Shown here: in pieces, positions 17,873 to 26,614 of the stretch
Numbering within the stretch: position 1 is the first letter of the stretch
Layout: each line of letters begins with the position of its first letter
From: Streptacidiphilus sp. ASG 303
GTDB lineage: Bacteria > Actinomycetota > Actinomycetes > Streptomycetales > Streptomycetaceae
Assembly: GCF_020991365.1 (NCBI RefSeq)
Contig: NZ_JAJLRA010000003.1
Span: 388,497 to 452,496 of the forward strand
Length of the DNA stretch: 64,000 bases
Reading direction: 5' to 3'
Notes under the pieces: model-generated
The model's database searches: none
Seen by the model: only the letters and a program-made list of their open reading frames with translations
Told to the model about the DNA's origin: nothing
Program-made: the position numbers and the translations under genes

Positions 17873-19255
17873 TCACGCGGCCGCGGCCTCCGTCCGCGCG
17901 CGCTCGTGGAACTCCCGTACCGCCCGCTGCTCCCGGAACGGCTCCAGCCGCCGCCGGAAGTCCTCCAGGTACTCCTCGCCCCGGCCGGAGCGCAGGCCGG
18001 AGAGCAGCTCCACGGCGCGGGCGCCGGTGTCGCAGGCCTCCTCCAGCTCCCGCTGCTGGAGCTGGGCCGTCGCCAGCAGCACCAGGTCGACGGCGCGGCG
18101 CCGCACCCGGGTCTCGGGGTGCAGCTCCAGCGCGGTCCGCGCCTGGCGCTCGGCCTGCCGGCCCTGGCCCAGGTCCCGGTGGCAGTGCGCCAGTTCGTCG
18201 GCGAGGTAGGCCTCGTCGAAGTGCGCGATCCAGTCCGGGTCCTCCTCCGGGCGGCGGCGCTCCATCGCGTCCACCGCCCGGGCGGCGAGCAGCCGGCAGG
18301 CGCGCTCGTCGCCCAGCAGGGCGTGGCCGCGCGCCTCGGCGGCGTGGAAGAGGGCCGTCACGGTGGCGGTGGCCGCGCCCCGCGCGCCCTCCTGGGCCGC
18401 CCGCGCCAGCTGGGCGATCTCCCGGGGGTTGCCGAGGCCGGCCGCCAGGTGGCTCATGGAGGAGGCGAGGACGTACCCGCCGTAGGCGCGGTCGCCCGCC
18501 GCCTGGGCGAGGCGCAGCGCCTGGATGTAGTAGCGCTGGGCGAGGCCCGGCTGCCCGGTGTCCACGGCCATGTAGCCGGCCAGCTCGGTGAGGCGCGCCA
18601 CCGCGGAGAACAGCCGCCGCCCGGTCTCCTCCCGGTACGAGCCGCCCAGCAGGCCGGAGACCACGCTGTTGAGATAGTGCACCACCAGGGGCCGCACGTG
18701 GCCGCTGCCGAAGCGGTGGTCGAGGTCGACCAGCATCCCGGTGGCGGCCCGCACGGCGGCCACGTCGGAGTCGCCCACGCGCGGGCCGCCGGCGCGGGCG
18801 ACCGCGTGGTCGGGCGGGGTGATCAGCCAGTCGCGGCTGGGCTCCACCAGCGCCGAGGAGGCCACCGGGGCACCGGTGAGGAAGTCGCGGCGGCCCACGT
18901 CGCTGCGCCACAGCTCGCAGGCCTGGTCGACCGCCCCGGCGAGCACCGGGGCGAACTGCAGCCCGACCCCGCTGGAGAGGTTCTTCCCGTCGGCCATGCC
19001 GATCTCGTCGACGCTCACCGGGCGGCCGAGCTTGCGGCCCAGGGCCTCGGCGATCACCGCCGGGGCCTGCCCGCGCGGCTGCTGGCCGCGCAGCCACCGC
19101 GCGACGGACGTCTTGTCGTACCTCAGGTCGAGCCCGTGCTCCGCGCCGCAGAGGTTGACCCTGCGGGCGAGGCCGGCGTTGGAGCAGCCGGCCTCCTGGA
19201 TCAGGGACTGCAGCCGTTCGTTGGGCTGCCGTGCGACGAGCGGTCTGGCGGCCAT
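17873..19255 (-). CDS. Transcriptional regulator-like protein with N-terminal HTH-type region and TPR array
   Basis: The 460-residue protein starts at ATG 19255 behind GGAGGCGATAAGGCC. The N-terminal ~75 residues (QPNERLQSLIQEAGCSNAGL, then YDKTSVARWLRGQQPRG) look like a Cro/C1-type helix-turn-helix. The rest is helical and TPR-like, with repeated LARAAQEGARG and ALxLAQAAGDRxYGGY elements. A family of such large regulators is widespread in streptomycetes and includes development and antibiotic regulators of the Nsd type. I cannot tell which member this is. Cytoplasmic; gene stands alone. Confidence 0.75.
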   Translation of the reverse strand: MAARPLVARQPNERLQSLIQEAGCSNAGLARRVNLCGAEHGLDLRYDKTSVARWLRGQQPRGQAPAVIAEALGRKLGRPVSVDEIGMADGKNLSSGVGLQFAPVLAGAVDQACELWRSDVGRRDFLTGAPVASSALVEPSRDWLITPPDHAVARAGGPRVGDSDVAAVRAATGMLVDLDHRFGSGHVRPLVVHYLNSVVSGLLGGSYREETGRRLFSAVARLTELAGYMAVDTGQPGLAQRYYIQALRLAQAAGDRAYGGYVLASSMSHLAAGLGNPREIAQLARAAQEGARGAATATVTALFHAAEARGHALLGDERACRLLAARAVDAMERRRPEEDPDWIAHFDEAYLADELAHCHRDLGQGRQAERQARTALELHPETRVRRRAVDLVLLATAQLQQRELEEACDTGARAVELLSGLRSGRGEEYLEDFRRRLEPFREQRAVREFHERARTEAAAA

Positions 19256-19831
19256 GGCCTTATCGCCTCCCCAATGCCCCCGGCACACCCGGTGGGCGAC
19301 CTGTCCTCTCCGGCCCGGCGGGCCCCTGCACCGGCACCGGTCCCGCGCGCCGGCCCCCCTTCGCGGAGGGGGCCCGCGCGCCCGGCCGCGGCCCCTCCAC
19401 CCGCCGTGCCGCCGCCGGACCGGCCGGCGCAGCGCCGACCGTCGACGCGGGCGCGCGGCGTCCGGACCGCGACCTGCGTCACCCCCGGTGTACCCACCGC
19501 GGACCGGTCGACTCCCCGCGCGCCCCGGGGGCTGCACCCGTGCGCCCCGCCGCGCGCCGCCCCTGACCTGCGGCGCTCCGCTGCGGGACGGGCCGCGCGG
19601 CACGGGCGGGGCTCACCGGGACGGGTGATGCCGCGTCGGACCCCTGCCGGCAGAGCCTCCTGACACCGTCACAGCCCAGCAACCCCCGGTCCCCGGACCG
19701 CCGGATCACCGGCCCTCCGGCCCTCCGGACGGGGAGGGCCGCCCCCACAGCGCGGGCCGGGCTCCGCACCGTCGGCGGACACCGGCCCGCGCAGGCCGTA
19801 ACCCCGCGGGCCGCGGGGAGTTGAGCAGCAC
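19256..19831. other. Divergent intergenic region of 576 bp
   Basis: It lies between the TPR regulator and prim-pol-like genes, both reading away from it. No coding frame with sensible composition was seen, and no long inverted repeat. Both promoters must be here. Confidence 0.5.
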
Positions 19832-20530
19832 GTGGAAGAGACCCTGGGAGCGGCCGCGCCGGGGCGCGCCGCCGCCTCCTCCGTACGCGGCCCGGCCGCG
19901 GAAGCCGTGGGATACGTCGAGGACCGCCACTGGGACGTCTGTCCGGGCACCTGGCTGATCGAGGGGGACGGCCGCACCCGCTGCTCGTGCGGCGACCGGA
20001 CCTGTCCGGCGCCGGGGGCGCACCCCGACGGACCGGACTGGCGGTCCCTGGCCGGATCCTCGCCGGCCGCGGTGCGGCGCTGGTGGGCCGAGCGGCCCCA
20101 GGCGTCGGTGATCCTGCCCACCGGGCGGAGCTTCGACGTCCTCGACGTGCCGGAGACCGCCGGGTGCCTCGCGCTGGCGCGGATGGAGCGGACCGGGGTC
20201 CGGCTGGGCCCGGTGGTGGCGATGCCGGCCAGCGGGGGACGCGGCCGGCGGCTGCTCTTCCTGGTGCTGCCCGGGGTGCCGCCGAAGCTGCCCGACCTGC
20301 TGCGGCGGCTCGGCTGGGCGCCCGGCCGCCTCGACCTGACGGCCCACGGCGAGGACGGGTGGATCGTCGCCCCGCCGTCGCGGGTGGGGGCGCACGGGTT
20401 CGCCCAGTGGGCCCGGCAGCCGTCCGAGGCCAACCGGTGGCTGCCGGAGGCCTCCGAGCTGATCGACCCGCTGGCGTACGCGTGCGGCCGGGAGGCGCCG
20501 CCCCCGGCGTACGCGCTCACCGCGCCGTAG
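19832..20530 (+). CDS. Bifunctional DNA primase/polymerase-like protein (prim-pol N-terminal family)
   Basis: The 232-residue protein shows AVGYVEDRHWDVCPGTWLIE, then CSCGDRTCPAPGAHP, a Cys/His pattern followed by WRSLAGSSPAAVRRWWAERP and SFDVLDVPETAG. These correspond to the short streptomycete relatives of the prim-pol superfamily, including the WW-R-P element. The catalytic D-x-D of true prim-pol enzymes is weak (DVLDVP), so it may be regulatory or inactive. The start is GTG 19832 with GGGAG about 10 bases upstream. It is followed by a perfect terminator hairpin. Confidence 0.65.
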   Translation: MEETLGAAAPGRAAASSVRGPAAEAVGYVEDRHWDVCPGTWLIEGDGRTRCSCGDRTCPAPGAHPDGPDWRSLAGSSPAAVRRWWAERPQASVILPTGRSFDVLDVPETAGCLALARMERTGVRLGPVVAMPASGGRGRRLLFLVLPGVPPKLPDLLRRLGWAPGRLDLTAHGEDGWIVAPPSRVGAHGFAQWARQPSEANRWLPEASELIDPLAYACGREAPPPAYALTAP

Positions 20531-20583
20531 CCGCCGGGCGCGCCGTCGCGCCGCCTGCGGCCGAGCCGCCGAGCCGCCGTTCC

Positions 20584-20622
20584 GCCTGCAGCCCCGCCTC
20601 CGCCGGAGGCGGGGCTGCAGGC
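20584..20622. terminator. Bidirectional terminator hairpin, 18-bp perfect stem
   Basis: GCCTGCAGCCCCGCCTCC (20584-20601) and its exact complement (20605-20622) enclose a 3-base loop. It sits between the convergent prim-pol-like and YihY genes and so can serve both. Confidence 0.9.
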
Positions 20623-20682
20623 GCTCCCGCCGGGCGCGCCCACGGCCGGTCCGGCCCCGGGACGCGGGATGCGGGGACGGCG

Positions 20683-21564
20683 TCAGCCGCGTGGGGCGTC
20701 CGCCGGACCTGACCGGCGCCGGGCGCGGCGCTCGGTGTACAGGCGCCCGGCGGCCGAGCCGAGGTGGACGACCACGCCCACCGCGATGAGCCAGGACAGG
20801 ACGACCATGACGACGCCGATCGGGCCGTACTGCTGCTCGTTGGAGACGATCGCGTCGGAGAAGAACCGCGCGGAGAAGAGCCCCAGGCCCGCCCAGCAGA
20901 CGGCGGTGGCCAGCGCCGGAGGGATCAGCTCGCGCCACCCGGCGGTGCCCGCGAGGAGCACGTGCATGCTCCACCACCAGAAGAGCGCCGCCAGGACGAG
21001 GCCGGCCAGGACCTGCGCCACGGGCCCGCCGCCCGCGCCGAGCGCCCTGCCGCCGGCGGCCTGCGCGGCGCCGTACGCCAGCAGGCCCGCGAGCCAGCAG
21101 AGCTGGGCGGCGGCGTTGCGCCGCCACCCCCGGTCCCGGGCGTCGAACACCCTGCGGTACCAGCCCTGGAGGGTGCCGGCGACGGCCATGGCCCCGAGGA
21201 CGAGCAGGCCGGCGCTGACCGCGGTGGGCACGACCGGGACCGGGCCCGGCTTGAAGAGGGTCGCCACGGCCTCGGCCGCCCGCCGGTCCAGGCCCAGCCA
21301 GCCGGCGAGGACCTCGGCCGCGTCCTGCCCCACCGCGGCGGTGACGACGATGAGGAACGGGAAGAAGCACAGGATCGCGAGGGCGGCCAGTTGGAAGGAG
21401 TTGCCGAAGAAGTCGACCGCCGACAGGCGGTCCCAGAGCCGGCCCGGTCCGGCCGCCCGCAGCCGCCGGGCGGCCCCCCTGCCCCTCGCGGTCGGCGGCT
21501 CGTGCGGCGTGCCCCCGCGCCCGCGCCCGGGGCGCGGTCCGTCCGGCTTCCTGCGGCCTCTCAT
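20683..21564 (-). CDS. YihY/BrkB family inner-membrane protein
   Basis: The 293-residue protein has a basic N-terminus (1-45) and then about six hydrophobic helices, for example LAALAILCFFPFLIVVTAAV, AVSAGLLVLGAMAVAGTL, LCWLAGLLAYGAAQAAGG and VVMVVLSWLIAVGVVVHLG. The first helix with its F-F-P-F-L-I core, and the GW-R-N and G-x-Y-T-E-R elements, are typical of YihY/BrkB (formerly called ribonuclease BN). These proteins are membrane proteins of uncertain function, perhaps transport or envelope. It is convergent with the prim-pol-like gene. Confidence 0.85.
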   Translation of the reverse strand: MRGRRKPDGPRPGRGRGGTPHEPPTARGRGAARRLRAAGPGRLWDRLSAVDFFGNSFQLAALAILCFFPFLIVVTAAVGQDAAEVLAGWLGLDRRAAEAVATLFKPGPVPVVPTAVSAGLLVLGAMAVAGTLQGWYRRVFDARDRGWRRNAAAQLCWLAGLLAYGAAQAAGGRALGAGGGPVAQVLAGLVLAALFWWWSMHVLLAGTAGWRELIPPALATAVCWAGLGLFSARFFSDAIVSNEQQYGPIGVVMVVLSWLIAVGVVVHLGSAAGRLYTERRARRRSGPADAPRG

Positions 21565-22083
21565 GCCCGCCAGTCAACCGCCGGGCGCGCCCTGGGGACG
21601 GCCGACCGGGCCCGGCGAATCGCCCTGACGTTCTCTCATACCCGTTCGGCAGCGGGGAAAGCCCCTCGCACGGGGGACAGGGCTCAAGGATTGCCGGGCG
21701 CTGCCGAGGGGAGAAATCCTGTCAGGAGGGAGCAGCACCGGACGGAACGGAAGGAGTGGGAGAAGTCGGTCGGAGGTTCGGCGCCGGACGGGGAAGCCGG
21801 TGCGGTACCTCGGGGAGGGGCCCCAGGAAGGACGTCCCGGGGAGGACGTCACGAAAGGGGCCTCCGGGGAGGGAGCCGGGGGAGGGTGCCTCGGGGAGAG
21901 GTGCAGGAAAGGGAAGAGGAAGGGTCGGGGAGGGACCGCCACCCGGTGCGCTCGGGGTTCCGGGAGGCGGCTGTGGGCGGAGGGACTCGGCGCGCGGGGA
22001 GCGCCGGGGCCCTCCGCCCCCGGCGTCGTGCCGGGCGGGGAGCCCGCACCGGATCCGGGCCGCGCGGTGTGCGGTGCCGTCCG
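21565..22083. other. 519-bp intergenic region with a purine-rich, G-skewed tract
   Basis: From 21720 to 21950 the top strand is almost all G and A, with irregular repeats of GGGGAGG, GGAAGGACGTC and GGGGAGAGG. No gene is credible here. The strand skew could allow G-quadruplex or H-DNA formation. The rest joins the 3' end of dmdR1 to the start of the YihY gene. Confidence 0.55.
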
Positions 22084-22776
22084 TCAGGGACCCGCGACGA
22101 AGACGTGGGAGGCGATCTCCCGGTCCAGCTCGGCGGCCTCGCCGCCGCTGCCGACCATCACCCCGCCCGCCGCCTGGGTGACGTGCACCACCGCGCCCGG
22201 CTGCACCCCGGCCCGGCGGAGCGTCTGCATCAGCTGGGCGTCGGTCTGGATGGGCTCGCCGATCCGGCGGACCACCACGTTCTTGCCGTCCGCCCCCGGC
22301 GCCAGCGCGTCCAGGGTGATCAGGCCAGCATCGAAGCCCTCGTCGGCCGCCGGGGCGTCGCCCAGCTCCTCCAGGCCCGGGATCGGGTTGCCGTACGGCG
22401 ACTCGGTGGGGTGGCCCAGCATCTCCAGCACCCGCCGCTCCACCGCCTCGCTCATCACGTGCTCCCAGCGGCAGGCCTCGGCGTGCACCTGCTCCCACTC
22501 CAGGCCGATGACGTCGACCAGCAGGCACTCGGCCAGCCGGTGCTTGCGCATCACGCGGACCGCGAGCCTGCGGCCCTCCTCCGTGAGCTCGAGGTGGCGG
22601 TCGCCCGCCACCCGCAGCAGCCCGTCGCGCTCCATCCGGGCGACGGTCTGGCTGACCGTGGGGCCGCTCTGCTCCAGGCGCTCGGCGATGCGGGCGCGCA
22701 TCGGGACGACGCCCTCCTCCTCCAGTTCCAGGATGGTCCGGAGGTACATCTCCGTCGTGTCGATCAGTCCACTCAC
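22084..22776 (-). CDS. dmdR1: DtxR/IdeR-type iron-dependent repressor, DmdR1-like
   Basis: The 230-residue protein starts MSGLIDTTEMYLRTILELEE and runs through the winged helix (ERLEQSGPTVSQTVARMERD), the metal-binding and dimerisation region (HRLAECLLVDVIGLEWEQVH, HPTESPYGNPIPG) and a C-terminal SH3-like FeoA domain (about 150-230). This is the main iron regulator of streptomycetes, repressing siderophore genes when Fe(II) is bound. Length and sequence match DmdR1 rather than DmdR2 as I remember them. The start is GTG 22776. The divergent SIS gene is 231 bp away. In S. coelicolor an antisense gene, adm, overlaps dmdR1. Confidence 0.92.
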   Translation of the reverse strand: MSGLIDTTEMYLRTILELEEEGVVPMRARIAERLEQSGPTVSQTVARMERDGLLRVAGDRHLELTEEGRRLAVRVMRKHRLAECLLVDVIGLEWEQVHAEACRWEHVMSEAVERRVLEMLGHPTESPYGNPIPGLEELGDAPAADEGFDAGLITLDALAPGADGKNVVVRRIGEPIQTDAQLMQTLRRAGVQPGAVVHVTQAAGGVMVGSGGEAAELDREIASHVFVAGP

Positions 22777-23007
22777 GGCCGCCGGCTCCGTTCCTCGAAT
22801 TCCTCCCCCAATTCTGGCCCATCGGCGCGGCATGGGTACGCCGCTGTTGACAGCGGGCCCCGCCAGGCCGCACCGTGCTCGCCGGGACGGGCGCGGTCCA
22901 GACCACTGCGGGCCGCCGGGGCGACCGCCGCGGCGACTGCGGCCGCCCCGGCGCCGGCCGCCGACGGCGGCACCGACGGACCCAGAGCACAGGAGAGCGG
23001 ACAGCCC

Positions 23008-23775
23008 ATGACCGACCTGGCCGGACAGTACTTCGACGCCGCCCTCACGCTGCTGCGGCGGGTCCGCGACGAGGAGGCCGCCAACGTGGAGCGGGCCGCC
23101 GAGGCGCTGGCCGACGCGGTGGCCGGGGGCCGCCGGGTCTTCGCGTTCGGGGCCGGCCACTCCTCGCTGCCGGCGCAGGACGTGGTCTACCGGGCCGGCG
23201 GCCTGGTGCCGATGAACCTCCTGTGCGTCCCGGGCGTCACCGGCGTCGACGTGGTGCCCGCCCCGCTGGGCAGCGCCCTGGAGCGGGTGTCGGGGCTGGC
23301 GACCGCCACCCTGGACGCCGGACCGGCCCGCAGCGGCGACCTGCTCTTCGTCGTCTCCCTCTCCGGCCGGAACACGATGCCGGTGGAGCTGGCCGCCCAC
23401 GCCCGGGCGCGCGGGCTCACCGTCGTCGGGCTGACCTCGCTGGCGTACCCCGGGGCGGTGTCCTCCCGGCACGCCTCGGGGACGTACCTGAAGGACCACT
23501 GCGACATCGTGCTGGACACCAAGGTCGCGGTGGGCGACGGCGAACTGGCCCTGGAGGGCGTGCCGACCACGTTCGGCCCGGCGTCCACCGTGGTCACCGC
23601 GGCCCTGATGCAGGCCGTGGTCGCCTCGGCGGTCGGGCGGCTCGCCGACCGGGGGGCGGAGCCGCCGCTCTTCCGCTCCGGCAACGTCGACGGCGGGACG
23701 GCGTGGAACGCGCGCCTGCTGGAGCAGGAGGCCCACCGGGTCTTCTACGCCTTCCCGGCCGGCCAGGACCGCTGA
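23008..23775 (+). CDS. SIS-domain phosphosugar-binding protein
   Basis: The 255-residue protein starts at ATG 23008 behind AGGAGAGCGG. The SIS domain is marked by RRVFAFGAGHSSLPAQDVVY, GDLLFVVSLSGRNTMPVELA and VVGLTSLAYPGAVSSRH, the two Ser-rich loops that grip a sugar phosphate. No second catalytic domain is present, so it is a small isomerase or sensor of the YckH/GmhA-like type. Substrate unknown, though N-acetylglucosamine or N-acetylmuramate phosphates are common for the group. It is divergent from dmdR1, an order conserved in other streptomycetes as I recall. Confidence 0.85.
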   Translation: MTDLAGQYFDAALTLLRRVRDEEAANVERAAEALADAVAGGRRVFAFGAGHSSLPAQDVVYRAGGLVPMNLLCVPGVTGVDVVPAPLGSALERVSGLATATLDAGPARSGDLLFVVSLSGRNTMPVELAAHARARGLTVVGLTSLAYPGAVSSRHASGTYLKDHCDIVLDTKVAVGDGELALEGVPTTFGPASTVVTAALMQAVVASAVGRLADRGAEPPLFRSGNVDGGTAWNARLLEQEAHRVFYAFPAGQDR

Positions 23776-23873
23776 GACCCCGGAGGTCCGGTGCGGCCCG
23801 GGCGGCACCCGGGCCGACGGCACCCGGGCCGGGCCGGCGGCGCCGACGGGCCCGTCGGGCGGAACCGGCGGGC

Positions 23874-25301
23874 TCAGCGGGCGGCGCCGCCCGCGCGGCC
23901 CGACAGGTCGACCGCCGCGGCCACCCGGGAGCCGATGTCCTCGGCGTAGGCGAGGTCGGCCCGGTCGAAGCGGTGGCGCCCCGGGCCGCGCAGGAAGGTC
24001 AGCACGCCGACCGTGCGGCCCCGGCTGCGCAGCGCCGTGCACAGGCCGTGGACGGTGGTGGACGGCCAGCGCCGCTCCACCGCCCAGGCCGCGTCGCCGC
24101 CGCCGGTGACGCAGACCGTGCCGCCGCGCTCCAGCGCCCGCAGCGCCGGGTGCAGCTCGCCGTAGCGGACGGGGATGCCCGACGGCTCCGGACCCGGCTC
24201 CTGCGCCGCCGTGCCGACCGGGGAGGCGGCGGCCCGCACCAGGCCGCCGGTGTCGCCGTCGGCCGCCAGGTCGAGGTAGGCGTGGTCGGCGAAGCCCGCG
24301 AGGACGAAGTCCAGGTAGCCGACCGCCCCCTCCATCGGGTCCTCGCACTCGGCGGCGGCGATCCCGGCGCGGCGCAGCTGGGTGGCGCGGAAGCGGAGCA
24401 CCGCCCCGCCCTGCTCGGTCTGCTCCCGCTCGGTGACGTCCTCGAAGAGCCACGCCACGCCGAGCGGCACCGGCTCCTCGCCGAGGGGCGAGCCCAGCCG
24501 GACGAACTGGCTGCGCCAGCAGCGGCGGCGGCGCTCCTCGTCGCCGCGCAGGGCGCCCCACAGCTTGACGCCGCCGAGCGGCTCCCCGGTGGCCAGGACG
24601 TGCTGGAGCGCCGACTCCAGCTCCTCCACGCCGTCGCGCAGCACCTCGCCCAGGGGGTGGCCGAGCAGGTCGGCGCGCCGGACGCCGAGGGTGCGGGCGG
24701 CGGAGGCGCCGACCGCGGCGGGCCGCAGGTCGGCGTCGACCAGGACCACGGAGAGCGGGGCCTCCTCGAAGAGGGCCTCGGACAGCCCGAGCGAGCGCTC
24801 CAGGTCGATCTGGGAGCGGGCCTCGGAGAAGGCGAAGTAGAGGCCGTCCGGCGCGTCCCCGCCGTCCTCGGCGGCGACGGGGCTGACCTGGGCGCGGACC
24901 AGGACGCGGCGGCCGTCACGGGTGAGCAGGGCGAACTCCTGCACCCGGCGGCGGCCCTCGGCGGCTGCGTCCCGCAGCAGCGCCCCGACCGTGTCGGCGT
25001 CGGCCTCGCGGACCGCCCACCCGGCCAGGCCCGGCCTGCCGACCGCCTCCGCGGCGGGCCAGCCGAGGAGGCGCTCGGCCTCGCGGTTCCAGTGGGTGAC
25101 GGTGCCGTCGCCGGCCAGGGCGCAGAGCCCGACCTCCATGGCCTGCATGAGGGCGGAGAGCAGGTCGCGGTCGGCCGGACGGGCGGGGCCGGCCCCGTCG
25201 GGGCCTGCCTCCTCCGGGCCGGGCGGCGGCGCGGTTCCGGCCTTGCGGAGCCGCGAGCCGGGGCCCGTCGGTCCGGGTGCCGTCGGTCGCTGTGCGGTCA
25301 T
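23874..25301 (-). CDS. PAS and GAF domain sensor protein without an output domain
   Basis: The 475-residue protein starts at ATG 25301 behind GGGGGAGGTGGGCACC. A first PAS domain occupies about 50-165 (VGLCALAGDGTVTHWNREAE, then RRVLVRAQVSPV), a second about 170-300 (APLSVVLVDADLRPAAVGAS, LFEDVTEREQ). A GAF-like domain (about 310-470) ends with RTVGVLTFLRG and DLAYAEDIGSRVAAAVDLS. This arrangement usually precedes a PP2C phosphatase or kinase domain in streptomycete regulators, but none is present here. It may act as a partner protein. Cytoplasmic. Confidence 0.8.
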   Translation of the reverse strand: MTAQRPTAPGPTGPGSRLRKAGTAPPPGPEEAGPDGAGPARPADRDLLSALMQAMEVGLCALAGDGTVTHWNREAERLLGWPAAEAVGRPGLAGWAVREADADTVGALLRDAAAEGRRRVQEFALLTRDGRRVLVRAQVSPVAAEDGGDAPDGLYFAFSEARSQIDLERSLGLSEALFEEAPLSVVLVDADLRPAAVGASAARTLGVRRADLLGHPLGEVLRDGVEELESALQHVLATGEPLGGVKLWGALRGDEERRRRCWRSQFVRLGSPLGEEPVPLGVAWLFEDVTEREQTEQGGAVLRFRATQLRRAGIAAAECEDPMEGAVGYLDFVLAGFADHAYLDLAADGDTGGLVRAAASPVGTAAQEPGPEPSGIPVRYGELHPALRALERGGTVCVTGGGDAAWAVERRWPSTTVHGLCTALRSRGRTVGVLTFLRGPGRHRFDRADLAYAEDIGSRVAAAVDLSGRAGGAAR

Positions 25302-25468
25302 GGTGCCCACCTCCCCCACACGCACGCCCATTCAACCTGCGGAATCCCGGCCGCACACCCGGTTCCGCGGATTCCCCGGCCGAATCGGCCCGTCCGTGTG
25401 CTGTGCGGCCGGCCCCGCGGCCCCCATACTGGCCGCGGTGGAGGGCCGGCGACGGGGGGTTGGGTTCC

Positions 25469-26374
25469 ATGGCGGCGGAGTCGCGTCGGACGGTTCAGGA
25501 GTACGAGCTGCTCCCGGAGCTCTTCTGGGTGGCGGACGGGGTGTCCCTGCAGGGGCAGCAGAAGACCGTCGTGATGTCGCGCCTGCAACTGGCGCTGCTG
25601 ACCGCGGCGGCGGTGGCGGGGTCCGCCGACCAGCCGTGGATCGCGGGCGTGTCGGCGGGGCTCTTCTTCCTCGCGATGTGCGCCTCGGGGCTGGCGAACC
25701 TGCACAACCCGCAGGGCCTGTGGTACGAGGGCCGGGCGGTCGCGGAGTCGGTGAAGACCCTGGCGTGGAAGTACGCCGTCCGGGCGGACACGTACACGCC
25801 GCCGCCGACCGCCGTGGAGGACGCCGAGTCGCTGTACCGGCTGCAGCTGACCGGGGTGCTGCACGCCTTCCGGCGCAGCCGGGCGGTGCCGCCGGGCGTC
25901 CGGACGGACGTCACCGAGGGGATGCAGCGGCTGCGCGGCGCCCCGCTGGCCGTCCGCCGGGACGTCTACCTGCGCGAACGGGTGCAGCAGCAGCACGACT
26001 GGTACGCGTCGCGGGCGCACCGCTGCGAGCGGGCGGCGCGGTTCACCGGCTTCCTGTCGGTGGCCCTGCCGCTGCTGGGCGTCCTGCTGTCGGTGCCGCG
26101 GATCGAGGGCGACTTCAGCTACGACATCCTCGGGGCGGTCGCCGCGCTGGCGGCGTCGTCGACGGCGTGGGCGCAGCTGCGGCAGTACCGGCCGCTGGCC
26201 TCCGCCTACCGGGTGGCCGCCGACGAGCTGGAGCTGATCCGGGCGCAGCTGGCCGCGATGGACCTGTCGGCGCCGGACGCGGAGGAGCGGTGGGCGCGGC
26301 TGGCCCGCGACGCGGAGGAGGCGGTGTCGCGGGAGCACACGACCTGGCAGGCGCGGCGCGAGGTGCGCGGCTGA
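25469..26374 (+). CDS. DUF4231/SLATT-like four-helix membrane protein
   Basis: The 301-residue protein has two pairs of hydrophobic helices. One pair is near residues 42-80 (LQLALLTAAAVAGSADQPWI, then GLFFLAMCASGL). The other is near 195-240 (FTGFLSVALPLLGVLLSVPR, DILGAVAALAASS). A charged middle region includes VRRDVYLRERVQQQHDWYAS. This matches DUF4231 proteins, which belong to the broad SLATT group of pore-like effectors found beside nucleotide-signalling and immune systems. ATG 25469 is behind a G-rich tract. It lies next to the hydrolase gene and the 3' end of the FxS operon, but reads the other way. Function unproven. Confidence 0.7.
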   Translation: MAAESRRTVQEYELLPELFWVADGVSLQGQQKTVVMSRLQLALLTAAAVAGSADQPWIAGVSAGLFFLAMCASGLANLHNPQGLWYEGRAVAESVKTLAWKYAVRADTYTPPPTAVEDAESLYRLQLTGVLHAFRRSRAVPPGVRTDVTEGMQRLRGAPLAVRRDVYLRERVQQQHDWYASRAHRCERAARFTGFLSVALPLLGVLLSVPRIEGDFSYDILGAVAALAASSTAWAQLRQYRPLASAYRVAADELELIRAQLAAMDLSAPDAEERWARLARDAEEAVSREHTTWQARREVRG

Positions 26375-26395
26375 GCCGGTCCGGGGACGCCCGGC

Positions 26396-26530
26396 GACGG
26401 GCCGGGGCGCGGCCGGGGCACGGCGGGACGCGGCGGGACGCGGCCGGGCACCGCTGGGCACGGCAGGACACGGCCGGGCACGGCCGAGGGACGGCCGCGG
26501 CACGGCCGGGACGCACGCACGGCAGGCCGG
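26396..26530. repeat. Degenerate tandem repeats of CACGGCCGGG/GCGGGACGCG type
   Basis: Short 7-11 bp units such as GGACGCGGC and CACGGCCGGG alternate with CACGGCAGG variants between the DUF4231 and hydrolase genes. No gene is present. Confidence 0.6.
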
Positions 26531-26614
26531 ATTCCGCACGGCTGGACGGGGACGGTTCGGGGAAGAACGGCTACGGGCGGCGCGCCCCGGGCGCGCCGCC
26601 GCGGGGAGGCTCGG

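Noticed and set aside
21756..22181. A frame with repeated G-R-x-x-R-K-G-P-P-G-R residues
   Set aside because: It results from the purine-rich repeats; start and composition do not support a gene.
20764..22990. The 5' extension of the SIS frame back to 20764
   Set aside because: The SIS protein starts at ATG 23008 with a good ribosome binding site. The extension covers YihY and dmdR1 in antisense.
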